From Gammaproteobacteria bacterium (GTDB lineage: Bacteria > Pseudomonadota > Gammaproteobacteria > Pseudomonadales > Azotimanducaceae), in contig JAJFKA010000052.1 of the NCBI GenBank assembly GCA_021773555.1, positions 1 to 64,000 of the forward strand: 64,000 bases of DNA. Direction: 5' to 3'. A model generated the notes under the pieces. The model was not told the DNA's origin and made no database searches. It saw nothing but the letters and a program-made list of their open reading frames with translations. Position numbers and translations under genes: made by a program. Each line of letters starts with the position of its first letter. Within the stretch, counting starts at the first letter, position 1. Shown here in pieces: positions 26,480 to 35,637 of the stretch.

Positions 26480-26819
26480 CGCGTTCGCACATCAGACAAC
26501 AAACATCATGATTGTCGAGGGAGTTCCCGAAACCTGAGATAAATCCTGCGCTCCCCGGTGTATTCATTTGCGTGCCACCGATACCTCGGATAGCGTATGA
26601 AAGATATCTAACATCGCCTGCTCCCTGTGTATTTCTCACATGCTGTCTCGTCGCATCCGCGATGGGTAGCGACCTAAAAAGCGACGCGGTCCGACAATTT
26701 GAACTCACCCTGCAGCCAGAAGTTATTGATACTACCCTGGCGCAGGCATAGCAATTATTTTAGTGCCAGTCGTAGTGTCCTCCGGACAAACACCTGAGCA
26801 AGGGTCGATTTAAGAAGGG
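26480..26819. other. Gap with no supportable gene
   Basis: About 340 bp between the VOC and GNAT genes. Two short overlapping frames, one on each strand, are open here but show no domain, signal peptide or ribosome site. I saw no clear attC or terminator. It may be a decayed gene. Confidence 0.5.
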
Positions 26820-27296
26820 CTACTTCAGGATCTTGCGCATGGTAATGAAGGTAGTCCGGCCATATCCTTCATGGGCATGTTCAGCAACCTTGACATATCC
26901 CAGTGCCGCGAAGGTCTCATGGTTCTCGGTCAGTTCGATTCTGGTTTCAAGTTCAAGGCGGGATCGTCCATTCAGGCAGGCGAAGTCCTCCACCATTTGC
27001 ATCAACCGGCGGCCTATGCCCTGGCCCTGATGTTCCGGAGAGACTGCAAGCTTTCCGACATACATCGCCGCAGGCATCATCTTGACGAACACGCAGCCGA
27101 GCAGGGTATCTCGGTCAATCGCTAAGAATAATTGCTCCTGCGCTGCTTTTTCAGCGATCAGTTCGGGATCGAGCCTGTGCAGCGACGACGGCGGATCAAT
27201 TCGGTCCTCCTGAGAAGCAAAGGCAGCGTGTAACAACTGAAGCAGTCCACCCCAATCCGAAAACTTATCCGAGACCCGCTCAATTCTGACCGACAT
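26820..27296 (-). CDS. GNAT-family N-acetyltransferase
   Basis: A 158-aa protein with a GNAT fold. The acetyl-CoA pyrophosphate loop reads VSPEHQGQGIGRRLM (Q/RxxGxG/A pattern), preceded by the strand YVGKLAV and followed by the helix LELETRIELTENHETFAALGY. The acceptor substrate is not predictable. Five GNAT genes are scattered through the small-gene region. Confidence 0.85.
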   Translation of the reverse strand: MSVRIERVSDKFSDWGGLLQLLHAAFASQEDRIDPPSSLHRLDPELIAEKAAQEQLFLAIDRDTLLGCVFVKMMPAAMYVGKLAVSPEHQGQGIGRRLMQMVEDFACLNGRSRLELETRIELTENHETFAALGYVKVAEHAHEGYGRTTFITMRKILK

Positions 27297-27369
27297 TATC
27301 GAGCGTACCCACGTATCGTTGGCGGCAGACTCGGTCTCGGCGCGTTTTCCGAACCCTGACTAATCTGCA

Positions 27370-27831
27370 CTACTTCGTTTTTCCTTCCTTAATCAAGGTT
27401 CCATCGTCCGCAACCATCCGCCAGGTCTCACCTTCAGTATGTAGTGCGCGTTTCGCATCCGGATAGTAGCAGACGTCGTGAGTTGGCCGTGTCCCAACGA
27501 TCACATAGGTGCAGGGGGTGTTTGTTTGATTGACAACGCAATGTGCATTTTCAATCCCGGCCGGCCAGCAGGCAGCATCCCCGGCTTTCAGAACATGCTC
27601 ACCATCATTTTCGAGCACCCGCGCCTCCCCTGAAATAAGGTAAAGAAATTCGTCTTCGTGTTTGTGCCAGTGCCGCTCGGAGGAGCGCGAGCCAGGCTGC
27701 AGAGTTTCAATATATGCACCGAATTGCGTCAGTCCACCCGCGTCAGAAAAATGAACTGTTTCGAAGGCTCCGAGTTCATACGAATCATCTCCGCGATGAA
27801 TCATCGGTTCGCCTGGTCTAATGATCATCAT
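27370..27831 (-). CDS. Cupin-domain protein
   Basis: A 153-aa protein with a central cupin barrel: motif 1 SERHWHKHEDEFLYLISGE carries the metal-binding His/His/Glu, motif 2 is near CWPAGIENAHCVVN. Sensing or small-molecule roles are common; no substrate can be named. It is coupled to the upstream alanine-rich gene (stop and start share TAATG). Confidence 0.82.
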   Translation of the reverse strand: MMIIRPGEPMIHRGDDSYELGAFETVHFSDAGGLTQFGAYIETLQPGSRSSERHWHKHEDEFLYLISGEARVLENDGEHVLKAGDAACWPAGIENAHCVVNQTNTPCTYVIVGTRPTHDVCYYPDAKRALHTEGETWRMVADDGTLIKEGKTK

Positions 27832-28295
27832 TACACTCCTTCTTTACGTTCCTTTCCAAATGCCAGTTCTTTAAACTTTGCAACCTGCCAGGCGTGTTCT
27901 TCCGAGTAGTTTTCAATATCTGTTACCGCATAACTTGCGTAGGAGTAAACCCTGGCATAAGCGGCATACTCCGCCGCACTCAGTGCGTTCCCGGCCAACG
28001 CGGCTGCAACCGCGTGGCTGGTTGAAACCGCAGCGTTTCCGGCGCCATCCAGAGAATTGGACCCCGAATGTTGTGTCGCATAGCTCGCCGCAGCACGGGC
28101 GGCAGACTCGAGTGACTTCTGGTTGCTCGTTCCCGCAAGGAATTGTCTGCCGATCATGAGACAGGCCATTACCCTCTCATCTGTCAGCAGGTGTTCCACT
28201 CGTTCTACGCACCACATTCCAAACGCCAGTCGAAGACGCTGGTCTTCATCGAGATGGGCGTTACCTGCGAGGCTGACAAGTTCTGCAGGATTCAT
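27831..28295 (-). CDS. Alanine-rich protein, possibly immunity-like
   Basis: A 154-aa helical protein. The start is placed at 28295 because AAGGAGGG lies about 8 nt upstream; a longer frame to 28352 lacks such a site. A run of Ala/Ser/Tyr-rich helices (SAARAAASYATQHS, SAAEYAAYARVYSYASYAV) recalls the Imm-5-like putative immunity family, but without a toxin nearby that is a guess. Coupled to the cupin gene. Confidence 0.55.
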   Translation of the reverse strand: MNPAELVSLAGNAHLDEDQRLRLAFGMWCVERVEHLLTDERVMACLMIGRQFLAGTSNQKSLESAARAAASYATQHSGSNSLDGAGNAAVSTSHAVAAALAGNALSAAEYAAYARVYSYASYAVTDIENYSEEHAWQVAKFKELAFGKERKEGV

Positions 28296-28385
28296 GCAGC
28301 AGCCCTCCTTACATAACAATCGATTAACAGCCTGCGTCTGACCGCAGTTCACGGCTCAACTAACAGATCGCAGGGCTACTTCGGT

Positions 28386-28751
28386 TCATAAACGCACTTT
28401 CTTTGCGCGATTATATCCATCCGGTTCAAAAGGGTGCAATTTGTCAAGCCACATTGACTCGAGGACTTTGAGGTCCTCACCGGGATCATAATCCGGCTGC
28501 TCAAGCGGCTCCAAAGTATCGACAATTTCAAATTCAAATGCTGCTTCCCCAAATTCTAACCACTCCAAAAGCAATGATTTAACACTTTCGGTTTTGGTCT
28601 TCAGATCCATCCGATGTCGGTTAAAACGCGCCCGTATATCCCTGCTTGCGGCAACGTAACTTTTGCCGTTGATAGTGTTACGGATTCGGTAGACTCCCAT
28701 CTCCCGGGCGGTGCGCTTGTATTCCTGAATAAGATCTTTCCTGGTCTTCAT
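28386..28751 (-). CDS. GIY-YIG nuclease-like protein
   Basis: A 121-aa protein with GVYRIRNTINGKSYVAASRD, the GIY-x(9-11)-YIG region in the form GVY..YVA, followed by IRARFNRHR with the conserved Arg and a late Glu (VLESMW). Stand-alone GIY-YIG domains cut DNA in repair or mobile elements; the YVA variant makes activity uncertain. Confidence 0.75.
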   Translation of the reverse strand: MKTRKDLIQEYKRTAREMGVYRIRNTINGKSYVAASRDIRARFNRHRMDLKTKTESVKSLLLEWLEFGEAAFEFEIVDTLEPLEQPDYDPGEDLKVLESMWLDKLHPFEPDGYNRAKKVRL

Positions 28752-28952
28752 ATCCAGAATCCGACCGGGCTGATGACCGGGAATCTGACTTTATGTTGAT
28801 GGTCGAAAATCATGTTTCACCTCTTAAAGTTTCAGCCTCATTAGCGGCTTTGCGGCATCCTGAAGTTTATCTTCGATTGATCCTGCGGAGGACCAGCTTG
28901 ACTCGACAGTACAAACCCTGACATCGCCGGAGCCTGACCGTGAGAAACCGTC

Positions 28953-30359
28953 TCACTCGCGCAATGGGTACCGGTCTAACAGTTCAAACACACCTTCCTC
29001 ATGCAGCACCCGCATCCCCAGCCGCTGGCTGGAAACCCCGGGACGCAGAAGGTAGTCAAAACGAAGACGGCCTTCACCCTCTTCCGCCTCAAAATAACAG
29101 CAGTCGATCTGGTGGCTGTTTTTTAACTTCTCACTCAACTCGATCAGATGCGAGGAAAACATGAACAGGCAATCTTCACGCGTTGCAAATCGCTCAAGGA
29201 TTGCGAGCGAGGCGTCGAACGCGTCTTTTACATTGGTCCCCTTAAAGGGCTCGTCCATCACTGCGACCACACGATAGCCGCTCGCCATGGCCTCGGCGAC
29301 CGCCTTGACACGCAGCGCTTCGGCACGAAAGTAGCTTACGCCACTGCTCAGGTCGTCATTGAGGGAAATGGAACTAAATAGCTGTTCTGCAGCAACAAAC
29401 GAAAAGCGACCGGCAGGCACACCCATACCAAGGTGCGCCAGGTAAAGTGCTGTGGCAAAGGCACGCAGGTACGTCGTTTTGCCCGCCATGTTTGGCCCGG
29501 TTAGAAAGAGTACTCGCCGTAACTGATCCAGATCGACAGGATTAGACACAGCGTCTTGCACAAACGGGTGCACCAGCCCTTTGGCGCGGACGCGCATTGG
29601 ACCCTCCTCAATGTCCGGGAGCACGAATCCGTTACTGCTGGTGACATCTGCCATCGCCACAAGCGCGTCAGTTTCATAAATAAGCTCAAGTATCCGTGCA
29701 ATCGTTGCCTTCTCATGCAAGCGGAAAACCTGGTCAAGACGAAGTTTCCTCCACGCCCACCTTCTTGTCTTTTGTTCAGGAACCAGGGAAATCCCCGGGT
29801 GTGCCAGCAGAACGTGCATTTCTTCAATATACGGAGCCAGTTCGCCAACTGACTCATCAAGTTCAGCCTGAGCAACGAAACGCCGCAACGCCCGGATCAG
29901 TCCGCACGTAACCTCAACTCCCCGCAAGATTCCGAGATAATGACGGTCATGGTTCGCCCACAGCGAGAAAGCTTCAAGGCTGAACTCGACCACATTGTTG
30001 TAAATCACCAATGGCAGTATGTCGCGTTCATAGAGCTCAACACGACTGCTCGCATAGGCTGAAGGCAGCCTGTTAAAGACTTCCCGATGTTTGAGGATGA
30101 ACGACAGAGATTCCTGGGTGGCACGTATGCGCGCAGCGTTCGACCAGGGAAGCTCCATGCGCCGTCGCAATCTTTTTGCACCTCCCTGTGTTCGAGCGAG
30201 ATTGCAAAATTCGAAGAGACTTGTGCCACCGGACTGCGACTCGAATATTTCAAGATCCTTCAGCGTCTGCATGTCCAGATGCAGTACATCGAGGGGCGTG
30301 TCGGGCGCATTTTGCGTCTGGGCTTCAGATGCTTGAACGCCGACCGTCGCCCCCTTCAA
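28953..30359 (-). CDS. MutS-like ATPase lacking the mismatch-recognition domain
   Basis: About 468 aa. A helical lever/core region (MutS III type) leads to a C-terminal MutS ATPase with Walker A TGPNMAGKTTYLRAFATA and Walker B VMDEPFKGTN, then FSSHLIEL. The N-terminal mismatch-binding domain of MutS is absent and no Smr domain is present, so it is not MutS or MutS2. The start is uncertain: TTG 30359 overlaps the GNAT stop (TTGA) behind GAGGGTGGA. The next gene upstream is a GNAT in the same operon. Confidence 0.75.
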   Translation of the reverse strand: MKGATVGVQASEAQTQNAPDTPLDVLHLDMQTLKDLEIFESQSGGTSLFEFCNLARTQGGAKRLRRRMELPWSNAARIRATQESLSFILKHREVFNRLPSAYASSRVELYERDILPLVIYNNVVEFSLEAFSLWANHDRHYLGILRGVEVTCGLIRALRRFVAQAELDESVGELAPYIEEMHVLLAHPGISLVPEQKTRRWAWRKLRLDQVFRLHEKATIARILELIYETDALVAMADVTSSNGFVLPDIEEGPMRVRAKGLVHPFVQDAVSNPVDLDQLRRVLFLTGPNMAGKTTYLRAFATALYLAHLGMGVPAGRFSFVAAEQLFSSISLNDDLSSGVSYFRAEALRVKAVAEAMASGYRVVAVMDEPFKGTNVKDAFDASLAILERFATREDCLFMFSSHLIELSEKLKNSHQIDCCYFEAEEGEGRLRFDYLLRPGVSSQRLGMRVLHEEGVFELLDRYPLRE

Positions 30360-30925
30360 AGTCCACCCTCGTTCGAGGCAGAACCATTGATAGATCCAAG
30401 TTCCTGTGTGTAATCCTTTCTGGTTCGTGAATAAACAAAACAATCTGCCGGATCACCATCGCCGAAGCCACAGCTTCGAAGAATACCTTCACGAACAAAT
30501 CCAGAGCGCTCGGCAACCTTCCAGGAAGCCGTATTCCATACTTCAATGACGAGCTGATGCCGGTAGAGATTTAATCTGTTCAAAAATAGATGGTCCGACA
30601 GTAGCCGCAGCGCCTGGGCTGCATATCCTTTGTCGCGATCATCCGGTGAGTGGATCAAATATCCGATTTCCAGCCCGTGAATACACGGTGCCGAACGGTA
30701 GTATTGACACGTCCCAACCATGCGCCCTGATTCGAGCTCGACCACCGCAACGGCCCCCTGTAGTTCTGCCCAGAAGCCATTTTCGCCATGCATGGTGCGC
30801 AACCGGTCCAGATCACCATGCGGCTCGGCAATCGAAACGGAGTACTCAAATCGGGCTATCAAAGCCAGGTCCACTGGCTCGATTGTGCGGATGCTTACTT
30901 TGCTGGCTGTAGATATCAGAGTCAT
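30356..30925 (-). CDS. GNAT-family N-acetyltransferase (RimJ/RimL type)
   Basis: A 189-aa protein with SIRTIEPVDLALIARFEYS at the start, EIGYLIHSPDDRDKGYAAQA (acetyl-CoA loop DKGYAA) and the C-terminal NTASWKVAERSGFVREG helix-strand typical of Acetyltransf_3. The start is at Met 30925; a longer frame to 30991 has no supporting signal. It runs directly into the MutS-like gene. Confidence 0.8.
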   Translation of the reverse strand: MTLISTASKVSIRTIEPVDLALIARFEYSVSIAEPHGDLDRLRTMHGENGFWAELQGAVAVVELESGRMVGTCQYYRSAPCIHGLEIGYLIHSPDDRDKGYAAQALRLLSDHLFLNRLNLYRHQLVIEVWNTASWKVAERSGFVREGILRSCGFGDGDPADCFVYSRTRKDYTQELGSINGSASNEGGL

Positions 30926-31155
30926 ATCAGTACCTGAAGTGTATTTGAATTCGACGATGCCGCTAAACCTCGTGACCTCGAGGCTGGACAATGTAGTCGA
31001 CGACCGCTTTGTTATTCCTGATGTTCCGCTGCCTGGCTACCTGAAATCCAGAGAGTGCCGTGTTTCAAGGTGCCACTCAAGCGCCTGCGACTGTTGTGTT
31101 CGCAACAACATCACCAGGTCACTACGAACTAAGTCTGCGGGCCCTGGTCGCTATG

Positions 31156-31629
31156 TCATAGGCTTTTAATCATTTGCAGACAGGGATTACCTGGATCCCA
31201 GAGTTCAGGAAATACCTCCAGGGTAACGTATCCCTCGGCCTCATAAAATTGCCGCGTGTTCGCGTAGCCGGGATCGTCAGCAATCGCAGCCAATGTTTTG
31301 ACCTGCACGAACCTGACTCCCTGTTCTTTCAGAAAGGATTCGCTCGCGCGCAGTAATCGCCGACCAATTCCGCGTCTGTGAAAGTCACGCATGACACCCA
31401 GAACATACAGCTCAGCGCTCTGCGGCCCATGTATCAACAACGACATAAATCCGATCGGGTTTTCTCCCTGCCTCGCGACAAAGGTCGGCAGCGATTGGGA
31501 CTTCTCCACATAGTTCCTGTTGGCTTCCTCAATTCCAAACCAGTCAGGAAGATCAGCAAGCACTTTACCGCAGACATCGCCCATCCCACGGAAGGGCCCC
31601 TCAACAGTGACTGACTCAGACATGTCCAT
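31156..31629 (-). CDS. GNAT-family N-acetyltransferase
   Basis: A 157-aa protein with VLGVMRDFHRRGIGRRLLRASE as the acetyl-CoA-binding loop and helix, and NTRQFYEAEGYVTLEV near the end. The acceptor is unknown. It lies downstream of the alpha/beta hydrolase gene with a 62-nt gap. Confidence 0.85.
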   Translation of the reverse strand: MDMSESVTVEGPFRGMGDVCGKVLADLPDWFGIEEANRNYVEKSQSLPTFVARQGENPIGFMSLLIHGPQSAELYVLGVMRDFHRRGIGRRLLRASESFLKEQGVRFVQVKTLAAIADDPGYANTRQFYEAEGYVTLEVFPELWDPGNPCLQMIKSL

Positions 31630-31691
31630 GGCAGCGACTCCGTTCAGGCCATGTGATTCGACGACCTGATCCAGGTTTTGTCGACCACATG

Positions 31692-32540
31692 TCAGGTATC
31701 CTCTCCGGTGTTCAAGAAATTGATAATACTCTGGTTGAAAATTTCCGGCTGATCCATCAGTGGTAAATGTCCGGCATCCTTGATCCGAAGGAGCCTCGCA
31801 TTTGGCATCTTTTGAACCGCAGCCTCCGCGTGGGCAACAGAAAATAACTGATCCTCTTCTCCCCAGATAACGAGCGTCTCGTTTCCGATCTGGCCCAGCG
31901 CTTCATCAGTGATGGCGGATACTGCTGCGCCCCTGCCCTGGGTAAATGGCTTTTTACCACCAGGCTTCCTGAGGACCTCGATGGAATAATACCCATGGTT
32001 TGTATCCCTTTTTTTGGGATCGCACAGCAGATACCGCGAATTGAACCGATTAGCCGCAACGGATGGGAAGCTGTTCATCCAGATCATTGCCGCCATCGGC
32101 CAGAAGGAAGGTTGCCCGCCCAATCCACCGGAATCAACCAGAACAAGCTTGCCGACCCTGTGAGGATTCTCCAGTGCAAATTGCAGTGCAATGGCACCAC
32201 CCTGGGACAATCCTACGAGATGTACCTGATCTACACCCAGTGAATCCAGAAAATCCTTTAACCAGGCGGAAAAATAGGGCCGGTCATAAGGAGCATCAGG
32301 TTTTTCGGATTCTCCATAACCAACGATATCTGGTGCGATCAGTTGGAAACATTTGGCAATAGCATCAATTGAAGGATACCAGGTGACGGCTCCAGCCCCT
32401 GCACCGTGGAGGCAGAGTATCGGTTGACCGGTTCCCGCCAACAAATAGGCGGTTCTTGCAAACCTGGTCACAATCTCACACTGCTCGACCGGCAATTCAG
32501 CCTTGTCAATCAGCGCCTGCCTGTAGTCGGGGACTTTCAT
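31692..32540 (-). CDS. Alpha/beta-hydrolase
   Basis: A 282-aa hydrolase with oxyanion-hole CLHGAGAGA, nucleophile elbow GLSQGG, an acid in GEEDQLF and the catalytic His in DAGHLPLMDQP. Close to the epoxide hydrolase/meta-cleavage-product hydrolase group. The substrate is unknown. Longest gene of the immediate stretch and probably leads the GNAT gene. Confidence 0.85.
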   Translation of the reverse strand: MKVPDYRQALIDKAELPVEQCEIVTRFARTAYLLAGTGQPILCLHGAGAGAVTWYPSIDAIAKCFQLIAPDIVGYGESEKPDAPYDRPYFSAWLKDFLDSLGVDQVHLVGLSQGGAIALQFALENPHRVGKLVLVDSGGLGGQPSFWPMAAMIWMNSFPSVAANRFNSRYLLCDPKKRDTNHGYYSIEVLRKPGGKKPFTQGRGAAVSAITDEALGQIGNETLVIWGEEDQLFSVAHAEAAVQKMPNARLLRIKDAGHLPLMDQPEIFNQSIINFLNTGEDT

Positions 32541-32605
32541 TTAACTGTGGTCCTGCTGAAGTTTGTCCGCAAAAAATGACCGCGCACTTTCGCTCCTCAC
32601 CGGGC

Positions 32606-32911
32606 TCACTTTGCGACCGTATCTGTCATAAACACCTCTTCACGCTCTACAAAGAAGTCCGGTAGCGTTCTTCGATGGACCTGGGCTTGCTCAGATTCCG
32701 GATCAGATTGAACCATCGCCTGGATAGACTGATAAGCCTCAACGGTATCATATTCCCAGATTGCTACAATTCGACAATCTTCAGTTTGCCAGCGACCAAT
32801 CAATCTCGCTCCGGCTCGCAGCTGTACCGGAAGCAGGTAGCTGTTGAAGAACTCATTGAATGCATCAACCGCTGCAACGTTCGCTTTGTAGATCCGCATT
32901 CGATAGATCAT
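32606..32911 (-). CDS. NIPSNAP family protein
   Basis: A 101-aa dimeric alpha-beta barrel protein: MIYRMRIYKANVAAVDAFNE, then GARLIGRWQTED and IVAIWEYDTVEAYQ. This matches NIPSNAP; function unknown in bacteria. The first recognisable attC-like element of the array lies directly upstream of its start. Confidence 0.78.
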   Translation of the reverse strand: MIYRMRIYKANVAAVDAFNEFFNSYLLPVQLRAGARLIGRWQTEDCRIVAIWEYDTVEAYQSIQAMVQSDPESEQAQVHRRTLPDFFVEREEVFMTDTVAK

Positions 32912-32993
32912 AGTGCCGCAGACTCCGAAGTCAGGTCAGCAAGCCCGGCGCTTGCCACAGATTGGTTCGCCCGTTTCGATTCCACGTTATGCG
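32912..32993 (-). repeat. attC-like site
   Basis: Right arm TTCGATTCCACGTTATGCG is well kept; the left arm at the NIPSNAP start is degenerate. A second right-arm-like copy lies at 33105-33126, next to the cupin stop. Confidence 0.5.
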
Positions 32994-33117
32994 TTTTCAA
33001 CACTTTCTCACGCAGACCGATTGGCTAAGACCAGACCAGCCTCTCTGTTGGCCATTGAGTAAGCTGTTTCATCCGCGTTGTGGCCAGTCGGGAGACATGA
33101 TCAGCGTCCTGAACGTT

Positions 33118-33492
33118 CTATTTATCGAGTTGAATGAGTTGTTCCGTTATTGATTTCGTCTTATCAATCACGACATCACCTGTATGTTTTGTAGATGCCG
33201 GTTCAATCAGGGCAATCAGACACTCCTCGGTGCAGACCGGATTATGCATTGTATTTCTGGGAACGATATGAAAATCGCCTTTGTCCAGATCCACACTATG
33301 TGTCTCATACTCAATTCGAAGCGAACCGGAGAGAATCATGAAGAGTTCATCTTCGTCATCATGCTTATGCCACGCCAAATCACCTTTTAGCTTAGCTACT
33401 TTAATGAACTGGTCGTTAATTCTTCCCAGAACCCTGGGCGACCAAAACTCCTTCAGACTTGCCGCTTCCTGCTCCAGGTTGTATTTCATCAT
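33118..33492 (-). CDS. Cupin-domain protein
   Basis: A 124-aa cupin with motif 1 AWHKHDDEDELFMILSG and motif 2 IVPRNTMHNPVC. The start overlaps the upstream gene (ATGATGA), so ATG 33492 or 33489 is used and the pair is translationally coupled. The longer frame to 33561 would lie inside the upstream gene. Metal binding is likely; the reaction is unknown. Confidence 0.8.
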   Translation of the reverse strand: MMKYNLEQEAASLKEFWSPRVLGRINDQFIKVAKLKGDLAWHKHDDEDELFMILSGSLRIEYETHSVDLDKGDFHIVPRNTMHNPVCTEECLIALIEPASTKHTGDVVIDKTKSITEQLIQLDK

Positions 33493-33821
33493 CCGCTGCC
33501 AATTCCGATGAACTCTCTTTCCAGCGCCCTGATCAGGACTGGCACCTTGTCTTTCACCCATTGGGGATTGCGATGGGCGATCATGAGCCAGAACAAGGAT
33601 TCAACATCGAAGAATGTCGCATCCAGAATGCCACGCTCCTGACTGTCCCGTTTAAAGTGCCAGTGCACCGAGCCTGGATGTTTGTGCGCCAGATACTTCC
33701 CGATATGAGAAATATAAAGGCCCGCTGATTCAGCCGCGCGCTCAACCAGCGGCATCAGTTTTTCTTTGCTGACCCCAGCGGGTATATCGACGTAGTAACT
33801 ATCTGATTTCTTCTCTTTCAA
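33489..33821 (-). CDS. Hypothetical protein
   Basis: A 110-aa soluble protein rich in His and Trp around GKYLAHKHPGSVHWHFKRD, then ILDATFFDVESLFWLMIAH. No family recognised. Coupled to the cupin gene by overlap, forming a two-gene unit. A 240-bp stretch to the next gene (33822-34063) shows no gene. Confidence 0.65.
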   Translation of the reverse strand: MKEKKSDSYYVDIPAGVSKEKLMPLVERAAESAGLYISHIGKYLAHKHPGSVHWHFKRDSQERGILDATFFDVESLFWLMIAHRNPQWVKDKVPVLIRALEREFIGIGSG

Positions 33822-34063
33822 GTGGACCTCCGGGTGTTAGGTAAAAATCCCGGACTGGTATTTCCAGCCCAATTGCCGTCCAGCCTATAGTTCCCAGCTA
33901 TCGCTCTCATCGGCAGACCATAGAGTATTAACTAGCTGATAAAAACTCAAGAACGCCAGAAGAATTCCTGCCATTAGTATCAGGACGCACGGCTATGCGA
34001 ATCCGAAATTTTTTTCACTGCCCCTTAGCGATACTGTCCGGTTGATTACCCAAATAAAAAAAC
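33822..34063. other. Gap with no recognised feature
   Basis: About 240 bp, AT-richer than its flanks, without an ORF that can be supported. It probably holds a decayed attC, but neither arm is clear. Confidence 0.4.
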
Positions 34064-34453
34064 TCAAGCTTCATTCTCAGAATTTTTGCCTCGATAGACC
34101 CCAAAGAGGAACCAGCCAACTCCAACGATCAGGCTACCGGAGAAGGTTACAAACATAAAATGGGTAATGGTGGATGCAGATGGATAGGGATCACCCAGGA
34201 TCGCGCCCGTTAAAAACGCACCCCATATTCCGTATAGACCTGCAATGTTCAGGATTGCGCAAACATTTTCAAATCTTTCAAGTCGGGAAAACTTCCAGGA
34301 CAGTGCCATGATCATGAGAAGCATTCCGTGTTGCACACCGGCAACATGCGAATCTGCCGCGACCTCTGGGCTGGGAAAAGATTCCAGAATCGTACCAAGC
34401 AGGAGTCCTGCAAGCAGGAGTATGGTTCCAGCAAGGAGAAGAATTCTTTGCAT
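34064..34453 (-). CDS. Four-helix membrane protein, HAB-mutase/styrene-oxide-isomerase-like
   Basis: A 129-aa protein with four membrane helices. The arrangement ADSHVAGVQHGMLLMIMALS, then LYGIWGAFLTGAILG, recalls the hydroxylaminobenzene mutase and styrene-oxide isomerase group, where a conserved H..G segment forms the haem or substrate site. The call rests on pattern and topology; the function here is unproven. Confidence 0.5.
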   Translation of the reverse strand: MQRILLLAGTILLLAGLLLGTILESFPSPEVAADSHVAGVQHGMLLMIMALSWKFSRLERFENVCAILNIAGLYGIWGAFLTGAILGDPYPSASTITHFMFVTFSGSLIVGVGWFLFGVYRGKNSENEA

Positions 34454-34576
34454 AAGCCTTATCTCTGTCTGCTTAGAATTGACGGTACTGACAGCCTATC
34501 ACCTGGCTCTCATCTCGCTAATTCTTTTTTGCTGAGAGCAACATGCTCAGGGAACTTTTGCGCAACCGGGTTCAGC

Positions 34577-34996
34577 TCAGACCTCCGGGCTGTCTCGGGC
34601 GGCTTGTTCGACGTTTAACACCCGGCTTAGCCAGGCAGCAACGACCGGTGGAAAAATGATTTCAGTCGCCAGCAACAGTAATACAAATTGAGACGGCATG
34701 CCGTACAGCATGATGGAAACCAGCCTTGCACAACCTGCCGCGAAGAAGACCCAGAGCATGACTCGGAGCACTGACTGGTATTTGATCAGGTCACCGGCGC
34801 AAATATACAAAACCAGTCCGTAAGCCGAGAAGGCGACCCCGTAGAATCTGTTCTGGCTGTCGAGTACAGGATCAGAAAGTACATCCGCTGACAGATTTGC
34901 ACCAAGCAGGACATCTGCCTCGAGCCCCAGAACAAGATGAAGGCCTCCGACCAACAAGAACACCGGCGCTACAATTTTGAGGACTAAAGGTAACAT
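34577..34996 (-). CDS. DUF4345 membrane protein
   Basis: A 139-aa protein from Met 34996. Four membrane helices and the pair DPVLDSQNRFYGVAFSAYG, then LRVMLWVFFAAGCARLVS, match DUF4345. Function unknown. The attC core ends right at the start codon, which favours 34996 over 35005. Confidence 0.78.
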   Translation of the reverse strand: MLPLVLKIVAPVFLLVGGLHLVLGLEADVLLGANLSADVLSDPVLDSQNRFYGVAFSAYGLVLYICAGDLIKYQSVLRVMLWVFFAAGCARLVSIMLYGMPSQFVLLLLATEIIFPPVVAAWLSRVLNVEQAARDSPEV

Positions 34997-35110
34997 CGCT
35001 AACATCCTGGCAGGCTGTGTGTATGCATTAACAGCATTGGTGATTGCATGGCGAACCCATTCGATAACAGACCGGAATTCCTCTGGTCAGCGCAGACAAA
35101 GCTCATGGAT
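34997..35110 (-). repeat. attC-like site
   Basis: Left arm ATCGCTAACATCCTGGCAGG (minus-strand core GTTAGCG) abuts the DUF4345 start; the right arm overlaps the VOC stop. Confidence 0.55.
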
Positions 35111-35564
35111 TAGCCCCCCTGACGTAACACACTTCCAGCTTCACACCATCAGGGTCCGCAAAGAACACCGCGTAGTAGAATTGTCCATAGCCCTTCTCGC
35201 CGCCGTACTGATGAGGTGGGTCAAGCACTTCGCCGTCGACCGCAACCAGGGCCTCGTGCACACTATCCACGACAATCTCGCTTGCCGCATGGAACGCAAG
35301 ATGATGCGGCCCCGGTTCATAGCGATCGTATCTTTGATCCTGACTCTCCTTTCTCGCCGGTCGTACCTCAATGTCAAAGCGAGACCCGTCCCCATTTTTC
35401 ATCCCCCATGTCGCTCGCCTCGGGTTGTCCCCTGACCATTGCGGTGAGTCAAGATTCCAGCGCCTGTAACCGAGCGCCGTGAGAAGTGCATCATAGAAAG
35501 GGATGGACCGTTCGGGGTAACCGACGGAAATGTCGATGTGGCTCAGGGGTCCGGTAGCAGGCAT
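35103..35564 (-). CDS. VOC-family protein
   Basis: A 153-aa protein with a glyoxalase-type start (LSHIDISVGYPERSIPFYDALL, first metal His), HHLAFHA as the second His pair, and FFADPDGVKLEVCYV with the C-terminal Glu. All ligand positions of a metal-binding VOC enzyme are filled, so it may be active; substrate unknown. Confidence 0.83.
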   Translation of the reverse strand: MPATGPLSHIDISVGYPERSIPFYDALLTALGYRRWNLDSPQWSGDNPRRATWGMKNGDGSRFDIEVRPARKESQDQRYDRYEPGPHHLAFHAASEIVVDSVHEALVAVDGEVLDPPHQYGGEKGYGQFYYAVFFADPDGVKLEVCYVRGANP

Positions 35565-35637
35565 TTCAGTCGCCTGACGGCTGGTAGCAGCGTGCTTTCA
35601 GTTGCATACAGCCGAACCCTGTTCGATGACGTATGGT

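Noticed and set aside
26466-26751. Two short overlapping ORFs between the VOC and GNAT genes
   Set aside because: Low-complexity, no start signal and no family pattern on either strand.
27831-28295. Immunity protein of a polymorphic toxin system
   Set aside because: Only the alanine-rich helical look suggests it; no toxin, secretion marker or second immunity gene nearby.
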